A stretch of DNA of 64,000 nucleotides from Chlamydomonas reinhardtii (Eukaryota; Chlorophyta; Chlorophyceae; Chlamydomonadales; Chlamydomonadaceae). Location: positions 2,745,657-2,809,656 of the forward strand of contig NC_057004.1 of the NCBI RefSeq assembly GCF_000002595.2. The letters are read 5' to 3'. Below the pieces are notes generated by a model. It did not search any database, was not told the origin of the DNA, and worked only from the letters and a program-made list of their open reading frames with translations. Position 1 is the stretch's first letter; each line of letters starts with the position of its first letter. This document shows positions 43,514 through 54,600 of this stretch, in pieces. The position numbers and the translations under genes are program-made.

Positions 43514-45198
43514 ATGAGCAATCTGCAGCAGCCGCGGCGGGGCATGGCTCAAAACGCGACCGGCGGCGGCAGCGACGACCAGGTGCGGCCTCCCGCTCGC
43601 TTGCTCCCGCTCGAACGCCATGCTTAGAGGGCTTCCATGCATCGCGGCCTGCAATGCACTTCGGCCTAGCCAGAATAATGCGCAGGCGTGTCTAGCGGGC
43701 GTGGGTCACCAGCCACACCGGCGCCAGCAAACAAGAACACGGCACCCCGCCACGACTGTGCATGCGCCGCCCGCGACCCTGCACCCCCCCGCCCGCTCCT
43801 CTCTCCCCAGGCCGCTGCTACCAGCAGCGACTTCCGCGACGGCGAGGATGGCAAGGCTGCCGCAGCCGCCGCAGCCGCCGCAGCCGCCGCAACCACCGCA
43901 GCCGCCGCAACCGCAGCCAACGACGACGACGACGACGATGGCACGCCGGTTGACCCGGAGGCGCTGTTGGCGCGGCTGACGCAGCCGCGCATGCCCGAGA
44001 ACGTCCTGCTGCACCAGTACTGGGAGCCGTGGACGCGCTACCTTATGGCCACCAGCCCCGAAGATAGCGCCAGCGATGAGATGCGACAAGCCCGGGCAGC
44101 CCTGGGCCTGCTAATCCGCGACAGGGTAGCGGTCCGCTACATGTCGTGGGCGGTGCCATCCACAGAGGCGCTGGAGGTGATTGCGCAGGTGTCGGGGGGC
44201 CGGGTGGTGGAGGTGGGCGCCGGCACCGGGTACTGGGCGTGGCTGCTGGCGCTGCGTGGCGTGGACGTGGTGGCTGTGGACAACGACTCCGAGTACCACT
44301 TCGAAGAGGAGCCAGCGGACGGCGAGGAGCCGGCAGCAGCAGATGGCGAGGATGCGGAGGTGCCGAAGGGGCCGCCGATCCGATATTTCAAGAGCATGCA
44401 GGTGTGTGTGTATGTGTGTGTGTGTGCGTGTGTTAAAGAGCACAAGGAAAACGTTGCGCAAAGACAGTGTATGCGATGCAGCAAAGCGTGTGCGTGTGTG
44501 TGTGTGTGCGTGTGTGTGTGCATGTGTGCATGTGTGTGTGTGTGTGCCTACCATCCTAGCTAGTCTGCCTGCCTGCTGTCACTCCACGCGTGCCACGCGG
44601 GCCTACGCAGCTAGCGGGTTGCTTGATGCGCTGCGTGTGCCTTGATTGTCATGTCCCGTACGGCTGGAGGCACGGCTGGCGACAACCGCTAGCCGCACGT
44701 GCACACAGCAGCAGGCACACATACTTGCACTTTTGATCCATCTTCTCCGTTCCGCCGCCCGGCACTGTTCTGCTGCCCTATATCCAATGTGCCACCATGC
44801 CGCCAGCCATCCACTGGTGATCCAGCACGGGACTTGTGCCCCATCCATGTGCCCAATCCATGTGCCCCATCCATGTGCCCCATGTGCCGCACGTGCGTGT
44901 GCAGGTGTGTGACGGCCCCGAGTTCCTGGCGCGCCACGGCGGCTGCCCCGACCGCGCGCTGCTGCTGTGCTGGGCGCGGCACGACATGGGCGAGGCCAGC
45001 CTAGCCGCCTACCGCGGTGACACGGTGGTGGCTGTGGTGAACACTGGCGCCACGTGGGAGCTGGACTCGCGGAAGCACCCCGAGTGGCGGCAGGTGCGCC
45101 GCGTGCCGCTGCCCCAGTGGAGGGGCATCCACGACGACCTGCGCGTGTACCGGCGGCGCGTGATGGCTGGGCGGAAGGAGGAGGACGGGGGCAACTGA
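43514..45198 (+). CDS. Class I SAM-dependent methyltransferase-like protein
   Basis: Three exons: 43514-43582, 43811-44401, 44905-45198; 317 residues. After a short leader and Ala- and Asp-rich linkers, the core begins MPENVLLHQYWEPWTRYL. Motif I of a Rossmann methyltransferase is VVEVGAGTGYWAWLLAL (about 154-170), followed by the acidic strand end VVAVDNDSEYHF. Exon 3 has RALLLCWARHDMGEASLAAY, GDTVVAVVNTGATWELD and a C-terminal basic helix. The catalytic pattern NPPY/DPPY is not present and the substrate is unknown. Related proteins with the LLCWP...AL..Y.G..V layout occur in protists and bacteria (from memory of the family). An upstream in-frame ATG at 43337 would add 59 residues containing a duplicated MLLQYLR, but it overlaps a direct repeat, so I use 43514. 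The stop is TGA. Confidence 0.8.
44402..44560 (+). repeat. TG microsatellite flanking an introner-like family I-2 copy
   Basis: Methyltransferase intron 2 starts with (TG)n, then TTAAAGAGCACAAGGAAAAC, then GCGCAAAGACAGTGTATGCG, then (TG)n again. The same pair of blocks, more diverged, is in MLO intron 2 at 1063-1128. Confidence 0.6.
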
Positions 45199-46311
45199 GG
45201 TGGGGGTGGGCCGGCGTGCTCCGGCTCTCACGTGTTGAGGTTCTGCTGGCAAGGGGAAGAGTGGAGGTGTGGGGCGGATCAGAGGATGCATGGCGAGAGT
45301 TGTGGAAGGTGTGGGATGGATGAGGTACCGATAGATGCGTTAGGCTAGGGGGTGCACGATCGACACGCGGAAGTACGGTGACTGGCTGAGGGGCCAGCGG
45401 CCGGGGCAGCATCTATCTAGGGCATCAAGCAGCCATACATACGCATGCATGCGACGTGTTTGTTGTGGGTCGGTGTGGAATGCGCGTTTCCATCACTGCA
45501 TTGATTGCGCTAAGCCAATGGATTGAGTCGTTGAGCAAAGCCAATTCTGTGGCGTGAGAGCCGCCTCACCCCGGTTCGCGGCACGTGCTGGAGTGCTGTG
45601 CCGCAGTAGATATATAGGGCGGAATGCACGATTCCTTAACAAGTACTTTCTTTGAGCGTGTTCACATCGGTAGGCAAGCAGACCCGCGCCTGGGCGGCAG
45701 GGGCTTTGGGGTGCATGCGTCCAAAAGCCTGCTACGTACGCTGTCATACGTACGGCACATACATGCATGCATGGGGACAGCGAGCGCGGTAGTGGCGGTG
45801 CGTGGCATTGCGCGGCGCCCGCAGAACGAAGCGCACCGCGACACAAACTACTGTAACTGAGATTGCGCGGCGCGACTGGCGAGCCATTCGTCCTGGCTGA
45901 CGCAGCAGGTGGGGGCACATCGAGGCAGCTGGCAGCGAGCCGACTCATTGGGCCAGGCCAGCCAAGCGGCCGCAACGTGCAGCCGCAGCCAGGTGCACTC
46001 ACAGCTGGCTGGCGCGAGCACCCCTGGGCCGGTAGGTGGATGGATGGCCCCAGACAAGGCTGTACGGACATAAGGCTGTAAAGGCTGTGGTGCGGCGGCT
46101 ACAGCATTTTGTTCGTTGTTTGCGGCGGGCTGCATGAAGCTACGGTATGCCTGCCGTACCTACCGCGTGTGCCGTCCATCCCTGCCTGTTTAACAGCGTG
46201 CTTATGCCCCGCCCCCGCCTCAACTCCGCCCCAAGTCCGACCTCCGCCCTGGAACCCGCACACAGCCGTGCGCCCACCCACTGACCCGCCCAGGCACAAG
46301 CACGCACGCAC
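45199..46311. other. 3' flank of the methyltransferase-like gene
   Basis: TGTAA motifs at 45852-45856 and 46077-46081 are candidate polyadenylation signals. TATATAG at about 45611-45617 precedes a 78-codon ORF (45624-45860) with no family signal. No other gene is seen. Confidence 0.4.
45852..45856 (+). terminator. TGTAA polyadenylation signal candidate (methyltransferase-like gene)
   Basis: First TGTAA after the stop at 45198, giving a 3' UTR of about 0.65 kb. Confidence 0.4.
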
Positions 46312-46945
46312 CCGGATGGACCCGATGAGGGGCTTGGCACCGCCCAACACGGAGCCCATGAGGCCGAAGGCCAGCAGCCCCAGAGTGGCCGCCACCGCCA
46401 CCACGGATGCGCGCGTCGGTGGTGAAGGCGCCACCCAGCAGCGGTATCAGGGCGCCTGCGTGCGTGTGGAGTGGTCGTGCGTGGGCGTGAGTTGACAGAA
46501 GGAATAGCAGTTGGTGCCGACTTTGGCATCAAGCACTGGAGAGGTCGCGGTATGCTGGTATGGGTGCCGCGTGGAGCAGGCCGCGTTCCTGCCCGTGCGG
46601 TGCTTGCGGTTCAAGTCACCTAGGCTCCCGTTACCCAGCGAGCCTGTGACACCCGCCCTCGCGCTAACCACCCGCCGCCTACACGCCCAGCCGCCAGGCT
46701 GCAACCGACCCAATGCCCGTCGCATGCCCCAGTGCCCACACACGCCCACACGCCCTCCCTCACCAGCAGTGCAGGCCAGAGCAGACATGCAGGCAGCCTG
46801 CAACGAATTGGGCCAACCGCCGCGGACCTCCTCAATCGTGAACGGCAGGCCGGGAATAAGCGGCTCGGAGCCGCGCTCCTCCTTCACGCGCACCTTCCCT
46901 CGGCCCGCCGCACTTGCCGCCGCCACAGTCGCCTCAGCGGCCGCG
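46312..46945 (-). pseudogene. VIT/CCC1-type metal transporter fragment, broken
   Basis: Two exon-like blocks on the minus strand, 46764-46945 and 46312-46455, with proper splice sites between them. Block 1 ends WPNSLQAACMSALACTAG and block 2 begins ALIPLLGGAF, joining in phase to the helix typical of vacuolar iron transporter family members (P-x-x-A-x-x-SALAF...GALIPLL). Later in block 2 the frame changes: the next VIT-like helix, VVAVAATLGLLAFGLMG and SVLGGAKPLIGSIR, lies in another frame. The N-terminal helices and metal-binding part, and the last helix with GGW, were not found on either side. It therefore looks like a truncated, frameshifted relic of a host transporter gene; a sequencing error could explain the frameshift but not the missing ends. 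Confidence 0.5.
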
Positions 46946-48043
46946 CTGGGTGGATGGTAAGGGCATGTAGTTATGCATGGGCACGCGAGGTCGCTTTAGA
47001 TCGCAACCGCTGATTTTCAATCTCTCCAGGACAGCGGGGAAAAACGTTGTGTGTACTCTCTGGACCACTGCGCAGCCAAGGTGCCTACACGTGTGCTGGT
47101 AGTGCCGCAAAGCCCAGCAGCCGGGGGGAGGCACGGCTCAGCGGCGGAGGAAGGGGCTCGGCGAGCCTCGTGCTGGAAACTCTTCCGGGTTACATGGCAA
47201 CCCGCTGCAATACCGTACTGTACCGCACACCGAGACTGCTACGTCCGGACCAGTACGCGCGCGCCGCCTGTACATCAGCCTTCCCCCAGCACCACACCCG
47301 CGAGACGCGTGGCCGCCTGGCCAACCCAACGGGCGCTGCACATTCTTTCACATACCCGTCCACATACCAATACTCCTACCCTCTTCCCTTGGCCACAAAC
47401 CGGGACATGCTGTCCCTGTCGCAAGCGCGCCTTTGTTGTGCTCACGACTGTGACCTGCCAGTTTTCGGACACAATCTGCCCAAACCGTACGCGGCTCGGG
47501 AACCCATCCGAATCAGAGGCCAGCCGGGACCGACCACTCGCGCAGTGTCGCCGGATTCGCATTATGCATGCGACAACACCGGCCTCGCCGCACCCGGATG
47601 CCGTTGTGCTGCGCCAAAACGCCACAAACCGCCGGCAAACGCTCTCATGCGCCGTCAACGACGCGCAACGGGCAGCTCCACACAGCGCCAAGCGCTCACC
47701 AAGCTCCAGCCGCCCACAAGCACCCGTGCCGACGGCCGGTGGGCTGCTCGAATCCTTCATGCAGGCGGCTTGCGAGCATCACAATACTCACAAAACAAAC
47801 GCACACACTCACATTACTAACGCCTAGCTGGGAGCTGGCTCAATACACGGTGCCGCAGTTCCCTCATGGACCGCCCGCCACCTACAGTTTTAGCCCCGCG
47901 CCAGCCCCCAGCCCACACGTTCCGAGAGGACCCCCTGCCCCCCGCCCGCCTTGACCAGTTCAACCCGCTCTAACACCACCAGTACGCCCATCGCCCCAAC
48001 CCTGCACCAGGCCATGCCCCGCCCGGTTCAAGCCGCCGCCACC
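46946..48043 (-). other. 3' flank of the CK2 beta gene
   Basis: The minus-strand TGTAA at 47190-47194 probably ends the CK2 beta transcript (3' UTR about 0.85 kb). Long plus-strand open frames here (47047-47827) have no ATG-supported family similarity and lie antisense to the UTR. Confidence 0.45.
47190..47194 (-). terminator. TGTAA polyadenylation signal candidate (CK2 beta)
   Basis: TTACA on the plus strand; nearest minus-strand TGTAA after the CK2 beta stop at 48044. Confidence 0.45.
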
Positions 48044-49610
48044 TCACAAGCTGTCGTCCTCCTTCGCCTGCCCCTCCTTGCCGCCGGCAGCCGCTGCTGC
48101 GCCCGCTGCACCCCCGGCCGCCGCCGCCGCTGCTGCGCCTTCCCCTCGCGGCGCCGACGCGATCCGCCGCTGGCTATTCCGCGCCGGCGCCGGCTCGCGG
48201 TTGCCGTAGGCGCTGGGGTGCAGCTTGAAGCCAAAGATGCGCGGCACGTAAACATCGTTGCTCTTGGGCGGCCTGCGGCATGCCAGGGATGGAGCGGCGG
48301 GAAGGTGCGACAGCCCGTTCAACACACCCGTCTTTGATGGCTCCGCACACCCAGTATTGCTGCTGCAGCCGCCCGGCTATGCATTTTAGGAATGCCCCCC
48401 AACGGCTCCTGAACACGCGAGTCGTGTAAGCACACGGCTCCCTGCTTCCTTTAAGACGCCCGCGTGCCTATGCGCCGCGCGCCGCCCGGGCGCTCTCACC
48501 GGTACATGGGGTAGGTCATGAGCAGCAGGTGCGGGAAGGTGGTGCCGTAGTAGGCGCCGTCGATGGAGCACTGGTACTCGGAGCGCGGGTAGAAGATGTC
48601 CTGAGGTGAGGAGGGAGGGAGGGCGTGGGCACAGCGGTGCGGGGTGGGTGCGGCTTCGGGGCAGAGAGCGGCGCGGCAGCACCGTAGGCGCCACACATAA
48701 TCCCGCTGCCCGCACTGCAACACAACCCATCCTGCAAAGTCCAAGCAGCTAGCTCGGTTCGGTGGCCCGGCCCTGTCCATGCCCCCGCCACGCCCCATCG
48801 ACGCACCTCGCACTTGGGGCAGAAGATCTTCACCGTGGACTGCCCCGGCACGTCCGAGGTGCCCACCGGCAGGCACGCTTGCCCCTCGCAGTGGAAGCGC
48901 GGGCAGCGCCCGAACTCAAAGTTCTTAAACTTCTCCAGCATGCAGGCCAGCCCTCGCGCCGTGACAATGTACCTGAACAGGCAGGATGTCGCCGAGCGGG
49001 TAACCTCGTCAGAAGTGTGGCAGCACAGCCGCGTGCTCGTGACTGGCAGACCCCGGCGAGTCACGCCGCCCCATTATGCCCCCCTCCAATGTGCTAGGAA
49101 GCCGTTACGCTGGGGCTTGCACCTCCATCGAACCGTCAGCGGACGGTCGCGCGCACCTGGCATGTATGAGGCCATACAGCATCTCCGCCGCGCTCTCCAG
49201 CAGCTCGTGCTGCTGGTCGGTGAGCATGACGTCGTGAGGGGGCTCGTTGTCGAGAATCATGTCTAGCGCGTACTCGTAGTATGGGACTTGCGAGCTGAGC
49301 CCCGACAGGTTGAAGTCATCCTCAATGTACTCCTCGTCCACTTCACAGAAGAACTCATTCCCGCGCAGGCTGCAGAACCATGAGATCCTGCAGCGGAAAG
49401 CCACGCTCAGAAGGGCCTCCGACACGCCCTAGCGCGAAAACGGGGCGGCGCTGAGGCCCCGGGTTCCGAGCTTTTAGCTTACCAGCTTGGCTCCTCCTGA
49501 TCCGAGCCAGAGGCGTCTTCCGACTCCTCTGATTCGGAGTCCGTGATAGCGTCCTGCTCCTGGCGCCCAGCTGGCGGTCCACCTCTCCAGTCTTGGCCGC
49601 GGTTCGCCAT
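48044..49610 (-). CDS. CKB: Casein kinase 2 regulatory subunit beta
   Basis: Five exons: 49483-49610, 49157-49387, 48807-48972, 48500-48600, 48044-48272; 284 residues. It is the regulatory, dimerising subunit of the CK2 holoenzyme in nucleus and cytosol. An N-terminal acidic leader ([20 protein letters not shown]) precedes the conserved start [20 protein letters not shown] and [20 protein letters not shown]. The LNDEP-like segment is [10 protein letters not shown]. The zinc finger is complete: [15 protein letters not shown] with CPKCE further on, four Cys in the usual spacing. The alpha-binding part includes [20 protein letters not shown] and [18 protein letters not shown], then [15 protein letters not shown]. 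The C-terminal tail after that is an Ala/Gly-rich extension not found in animal CK2 beta. A TATATA lies only about 20 bp upstream of the ATG, oddly close. Confidence 0.97.
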
Positions 49611-49629
49611 TTCCCGCGTGTCGCCTTTC

Positions 49630-49635
49630 TATATA
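49630..49635 (-). promoter_or_regulatory. TATA-like motif at CK2 beta start
   Basis: TATATA on the minus strand, 20 bp before the ATG. Too close to leave a normal leader, so its function is doubtful. Confidence 0.25.
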
Positions 49636-51501
49636 GCCCAAGCCGAGGCTTCAGGCACTGGGAAATGGACCTGCCGGGCTGCCTGGCCGTCCGCCAAGCC
49701 CGGACTCAGTGCGGAACCCTGTTTAGCCCTGTGTATATCACAGCATTAACATGGCGTTTCTTAGTTTTCTGTGAGCTCAAAAACAGTCTCCCGCGTTAAG
49801 GCCGGCTTGTCGCGCTGCTCGCTCACCGAGCTCGCTAAGGCAGGCAACTTGATTGAGGAAAGATTCCGACGTCAGCTAACGACGAAAGTAAACCAGTCTT
49901 GCAACGTGAGCGATCGTCGTCGAATGTATTGACCGTGCGGAGCCAGCCGCTCCGTGCCTCCTAGTGTTATGCTATGAATATGTTACATACACAAGTCCCG
50001 GCAAGAGACGCAGGGTCCACAAGCGGCACGGTCAGCGATTGATTGGCGTCGGGTTGAGACCCACGTGCATTATAATGGCACGGGCTCAAAGCGGCACTCC
50101 CCTCTTGCACGCCCGCGCCTGCTTCACACCATGGCCGCCACTTGCTGTACCTGCTTAACTGTGGCCCCAACTACAGGCCTGCGAGTCAGGCCGCAGGGCG
50201 CTGCTCAGAAGTACGGGAGAATCCGAGTACTTGACGTCTCTTGAGACGTGCTTGTTCGCTTGTGTTGCGTTTTTCAAGCACGTCGATAAACCTGGTCAGG
50301 GATCGCACACGCACACACGCACACGCACCCCTCCAACCCTTCAGGCCTGGCGCCACGGCCCCCTACTGCCCGTAGCCCGTGGCATGGGTGCCGCGTACCC
50401 ATGCTTGGACGCGTGAGGCTGCCGGCCTGCCGCGTAACCCTTGCTTTGACGCGGGATGGGTGTGGCGCTTACGTGGGGCTTGACGCGGGGTGGGTGGGTT
50501 CAGCTCCTGGCCCAGCCGCTGCTTGTTAACCCACTGTAGCAGCTGAGACACGCTTTACGCGCAGACACAGTGCACGGTTTGGTGAAGCCGTGAAGGGATG
50601 GGGTGGATTCCGGGTGTGAACACGCTGCATGCTCTGGTTGCTCTCCTGCCGACGGCCGTGTCAAGGGCCACGTACAGGCACACTACACTTCACCAACGTG
50701 TAGCCTCGTGGAGGCCCCACGCCCCAGTCTGCGGGCCGCCACCGTGCATACCGGTACGTAATCACCACCAACAGAATACACTCCGTGATTGCAGTGTCAA
50801 TGTCTCTATCTTGTGCTTCCCTCAACACCACGTACAACACTAGAATATAACGGAGCCCTTGGCCAACAAATCACGAAGCTGCGTGCAATGGGTGCAATGG
50901 TACCGCGCACCATGACACGCGCACGTGCCCACCTCATAACATTCGCCACACTCGCGAAGCGCGGCGCCCCCCCCCCCCCACCCGCCCGCCCACGCGCGCG
51001 CGCCAGCCTGCTGCGACTGTGACGGAAGCACCAGAGTGCCCCCCATGCGGGCCCTCGCTTTAGCCGACATCCAAAAAATGCGTTGGGTCATCACCATGAG
51101 TCCACGGCTACGCACCACGGCTGCCTGCTTGCCCGCCTTGCCTCAATGCCTCTCCGCCGCGTGTATGCACGTACGCACGCCCCCCGCCCCCTGTCGCCCC
51201 CAAAAGCCACTCACAGGATATGGACCGTACTGTCCGACCTGTGCCTTCACCAAGGCTTACACTACTTCTCTTTATTCGCGCGGCACCACATCGCACCGCA
51301 GTGCACATACACCGTGCACATGTACACAGACAGCCCCCAACCCGTGCCTCAGCCGCACGGGCCTCGCAACACACCACACCGCTCCACCACCAACACCCGC
51401 CCCGCCGCCCGCCAAGCACTCCGCGCCAAGCACCCAGCCTCCCAAGCCGCCCATCCGCCCCACCGGCCCCGCGTCCTCCGGCCCCCCCTGGTACTTCGGA
51501 C
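49636..51501. other. Intergenic region upstream of CK2 beta and downstream of the kinase gene
   Basis: Includes a hairpin at 50245-50284, a C-rich run at about 50970-50983 and (CA)-containing tracts. No gene is recognised on either strand. Confidence 0.5.
50245..50284. repeat. Perfect 10-bp hairpin, loop shared with 41387-41421
   Basis: GACGTGCTTG and CAAGCACGTC flank a 20-base loop (TTCGCTTGTGTTGCGTTTTT). The loop and right arm recur, slightly diverged, at about 41387-41421. Confidence 0.5.
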
Positions 51502-51506
51502 TTACA
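51502..51506 (-). terminator. TGTAA polyadenylation signal (MAP3K-epsilon-like gene)
   Basis: About 180 bp after the stop at 51687; a second TGTAA is at 51257-51261. Confidence 0.55.
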
Positions 51507-51686
51507 CGTTGGTCCCGGGCACAAACAGCAACAGTGCACTGTGGCCTCCCGCCCTCCCTCCCTGCCTCCCTCCCATAGCACCAGCACCAGCACCACCTCC
51601 CCACCCCCACCCCTATACTCAACCCTACCCACTCCAGCAGCACCCCCACCCACTCCACCAGCCACCCCCACCGCCGCCCGCCCCCA

Positions 51687-54600
51687 TCACAGCAGCACGT
51701 TGATGTCGAAGGCGGACAGCAGCCGCTGCGCCTGCTGGATGACGGCGTCGGCGTCGCGGCCGTGCGTGCGCAGCAGCATGGCCAGCACGTCCTGGATCTT
51801 GTACATCATGATGAACTCCTTGGGCCGCGGGTAGTGCTCGTACAGGATCCTGTAGGGGTAGGGGTTTCATGGAGTTGGGTTGGATTGCGCTGCGGTTGTG
51901 TGGCAGCGTGTGTTGTATCGCATGTGTAGCACGTTTATGTGCCTGGGTTCGAGGAACACGGTTCCGGCCGGTCCAGCGGCCACGCACCATTCCCGGTCAA
52001 CCTAAGCTCCTTTCATGGGCGGCTAATCCCCCGCCCCCTCACATCCCCCCATCTTTTGCATTGGGTTCGGTTTAGTTTGGGCCAAGTTTAGTTTGGGCCA
52101 AATGTCTGCACCCCCCCCCGGCCCCTCGCCTCCCCTCCCATTCCATCCCTCCACCTGCCCCTCGCCCTCCCCCCGCCCCCACCCGCCGCCTTCATGCCTT
52201 CATGGGTGGCTAGCTCCATGCCCCATTCCATCCTCCCTCGCCTCTCGCCTCCCCTCCCATCCCGCCCCTCGCCGCCCAACCCGGTTCCCCCACCCGCCGC
52301 CCCCACTCGGCTCCCCCACCTGACAATGTCCAGGATCTTGACCCTGTTGATGGGCGCGGCGTGCTGTATCATGGCCAGCAGCCACGGCACCAGGCCGCCC
52401 ATGGCCAGCGCCACCGCCAGCTTGGAGGAGCGGCCCAGCATGGTGCGCAGCGCCTCCAGCTTGGACTGGGCCATGTCCTGGAGGGGGGGGAGGGAGGGAG
52501 GGAGGGGAATAGTCCCAGGCATGCGGCGTGACTACCGTACAACAGGCTGGGGACTGCCCGCCCGCCCCGACCCCCCGGCCTCCGGCCTGCCCGCCCGCCT
52601 GCCTGCCCCCCGCCCACCTGTGCGCTGATGCTGCGGGCGTACAGCGCCACCAGCTGCGCCACCGCGTCGCGCTGAGTCAGCCGGGCCTGGAAGGGGTTAC
52701 ATGCATTAAGTTTACGAAGTGGGGGGGGGGGCGGGCAGGAGGACAGGGGAGCAGGGGAGCGGTGAGGAGCGGTGAGGAGCACAGCGCGTTGGCACGGAGG
52801 AGGAGGGACGAAGGCGGAAGAGTCTTCATCCCGAGCCCCGCGCAACCTCCCTCCCCATGTTCCATGCGCCGGTGTGGCGGCTGCACCCTGCTGCCCGTGG
52901 TGTGCTGACCGTCTTGGCGGCACCGATAGCCAGTGTCCCCGCCCCCCCCCACCCGCCGTCTTGCGCCCTCTTGCCCCCTTTCTGGCATCCTGCCCCTCCT
53001 CCTGCCTGCTCCTGCCACCCGCCTCCTCCCCCCTCCTGCCTCTCCCCCTCCTCCTCCTCCCCCTGCTCCCCCCCCCCCTGCTCACTTCCACCTGCCACCC
53101 GCCTCCTCCTCCCCCATCCGGCCTCGCCTCGCCTCCTCCTCCACCTCCTCCTCCTTCCCCCTTCCTCCTCCTGCCTCCTCCCCTCCCCCCTGCCCCCCCT
53201 CCTCCCAGCCCCTGCTCACCTCCACCCTGCTGTGGTCCTCCGCCAGCCAGCTGTCCAGCGCCTGCAGCACCCCCAGCACACTGCGGCTGTCCTGTGGGGG
53301 GAGGCAGGGGGGGAGGGCGGGTGGGGAAGGGTGGGGAGGTGGAGGAGGAGTGAGGCGGCGGGAGGAGGGGCGCGGTAGCTCCAGCTCAAGGGTGCGGTAG
53401 GGATGCACGGCGCAGGGCAGGCCGGGGATGCACTCACATGCGCCGCATGCTGATTACGGACGTGAGTGGTGACTTCAGCACGTCCTTCCATCACCGCCAC
53501 CCCTGCAACGCCACCCCTTCGTGTGCCGTCACTCCCACCCGAGCTCCCCTCCCCTCCCTCCCCTCCCCTCCCTCCCCCCCCCCCCACACGCACCTCGTCC
53601 GCCAGCAGCGCCAGGAATATGTCCAGCCCGTGGCTGCCGTACAGCTTGTTGCGTGTGGCGCTGGAGCACGTGACCATGCCCAGCAGCAGCGGCACAACCA
53701 CCGCCCGCACACCAGGCCACTGAGCAGCCGCAGCCGACAGAGCCGCAGGCGAACCGGCAGCCGGCGGCGCCGCCGGCGCCGCCGCCGCCTCCGGCGGCGG
53801 CTCCGCCGCCGCTTCCGCGGCGGCGGCGGAGCCGGCGCCGCCGGCGCCGGCAGGCGCCGCGCGCTGCGCGCGCGTGGCGGCGACTGCCGCGCAGCCCTGC
53901 GCCGCGAAGGCGCAGAGCGGGTGTATGATGCCTGCCGAGGCGGCTGCCTCCAGGTGCACCCGCTTGTTGAACACGCACAGGTTGTAGAGCGCGTGCAGCG
54001 CCTCCAGCTGCACCTCCGACTTGGGAACCACCACCGCCGCGTTGCCGGGGTTGGGGCCCGGCTCCGCCAGGGCCGAGGCAACAGCGGCGGCGGCGGGGCC
54101 GGGCGCGACGGCGGCGGCGGCGGCTGCGCCGCCGGAGGCGGCTGGTGTGTGGTGGTGTGCGAGGAAAGGCACTAGGCAGGCAATGGCTCCGGCGTCCTTG
54201 ATGGCGGGCAGCACGGCGGGGTCGGAGGTGAGGTTGCGCAGGCAGCGGAGCATCTGGGAAGGCAGGGGAAGGGTGGGGGCAGGGGTTGGGGGCAGGGGTT
54301 GGGGAACAGGGGTGGGGTGGGGTGGGGGGNNNNNNNNNNNNNNNNNNNNNNNNNNNNNNNNNNNNNNNNNNNNNNNNNNNNNNNNNNNNNNNNNNNNNNN
54401 NNNNNNNNNNNNNNNNNNNNNNNNNNNNNCCCCCCCCCCCCCAGCCACTCACGTCCACCAGGTGCGGCTGCTGCAACCTGCCCAGGCAGTCCAGGTGTCG
54501 CAGCAGGCAGTCGTGGCCGCACATGGAGGCCTTGACGGCGCCGTCCGCGTTGGACAACACCACCAGCAGCTCCACACACTTGTCCAGAAGGTAGCAGACC

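Noticed and set aside
45624-45860. 78-codon ORF preceded by TATATAG
   Set aside because: Only 8 bp from the TATA-like motif to the ATG, no similarity; lies in the methyltransferase 3' flank.
47047-47827. Two overlapping plus-strand open frames of about 258 codons
   Set aside because: Antisense to the CK2 beta 3' flank, no domain, His/Thr/Pro-rich translation typical of chance frames in GC-rich DNA.
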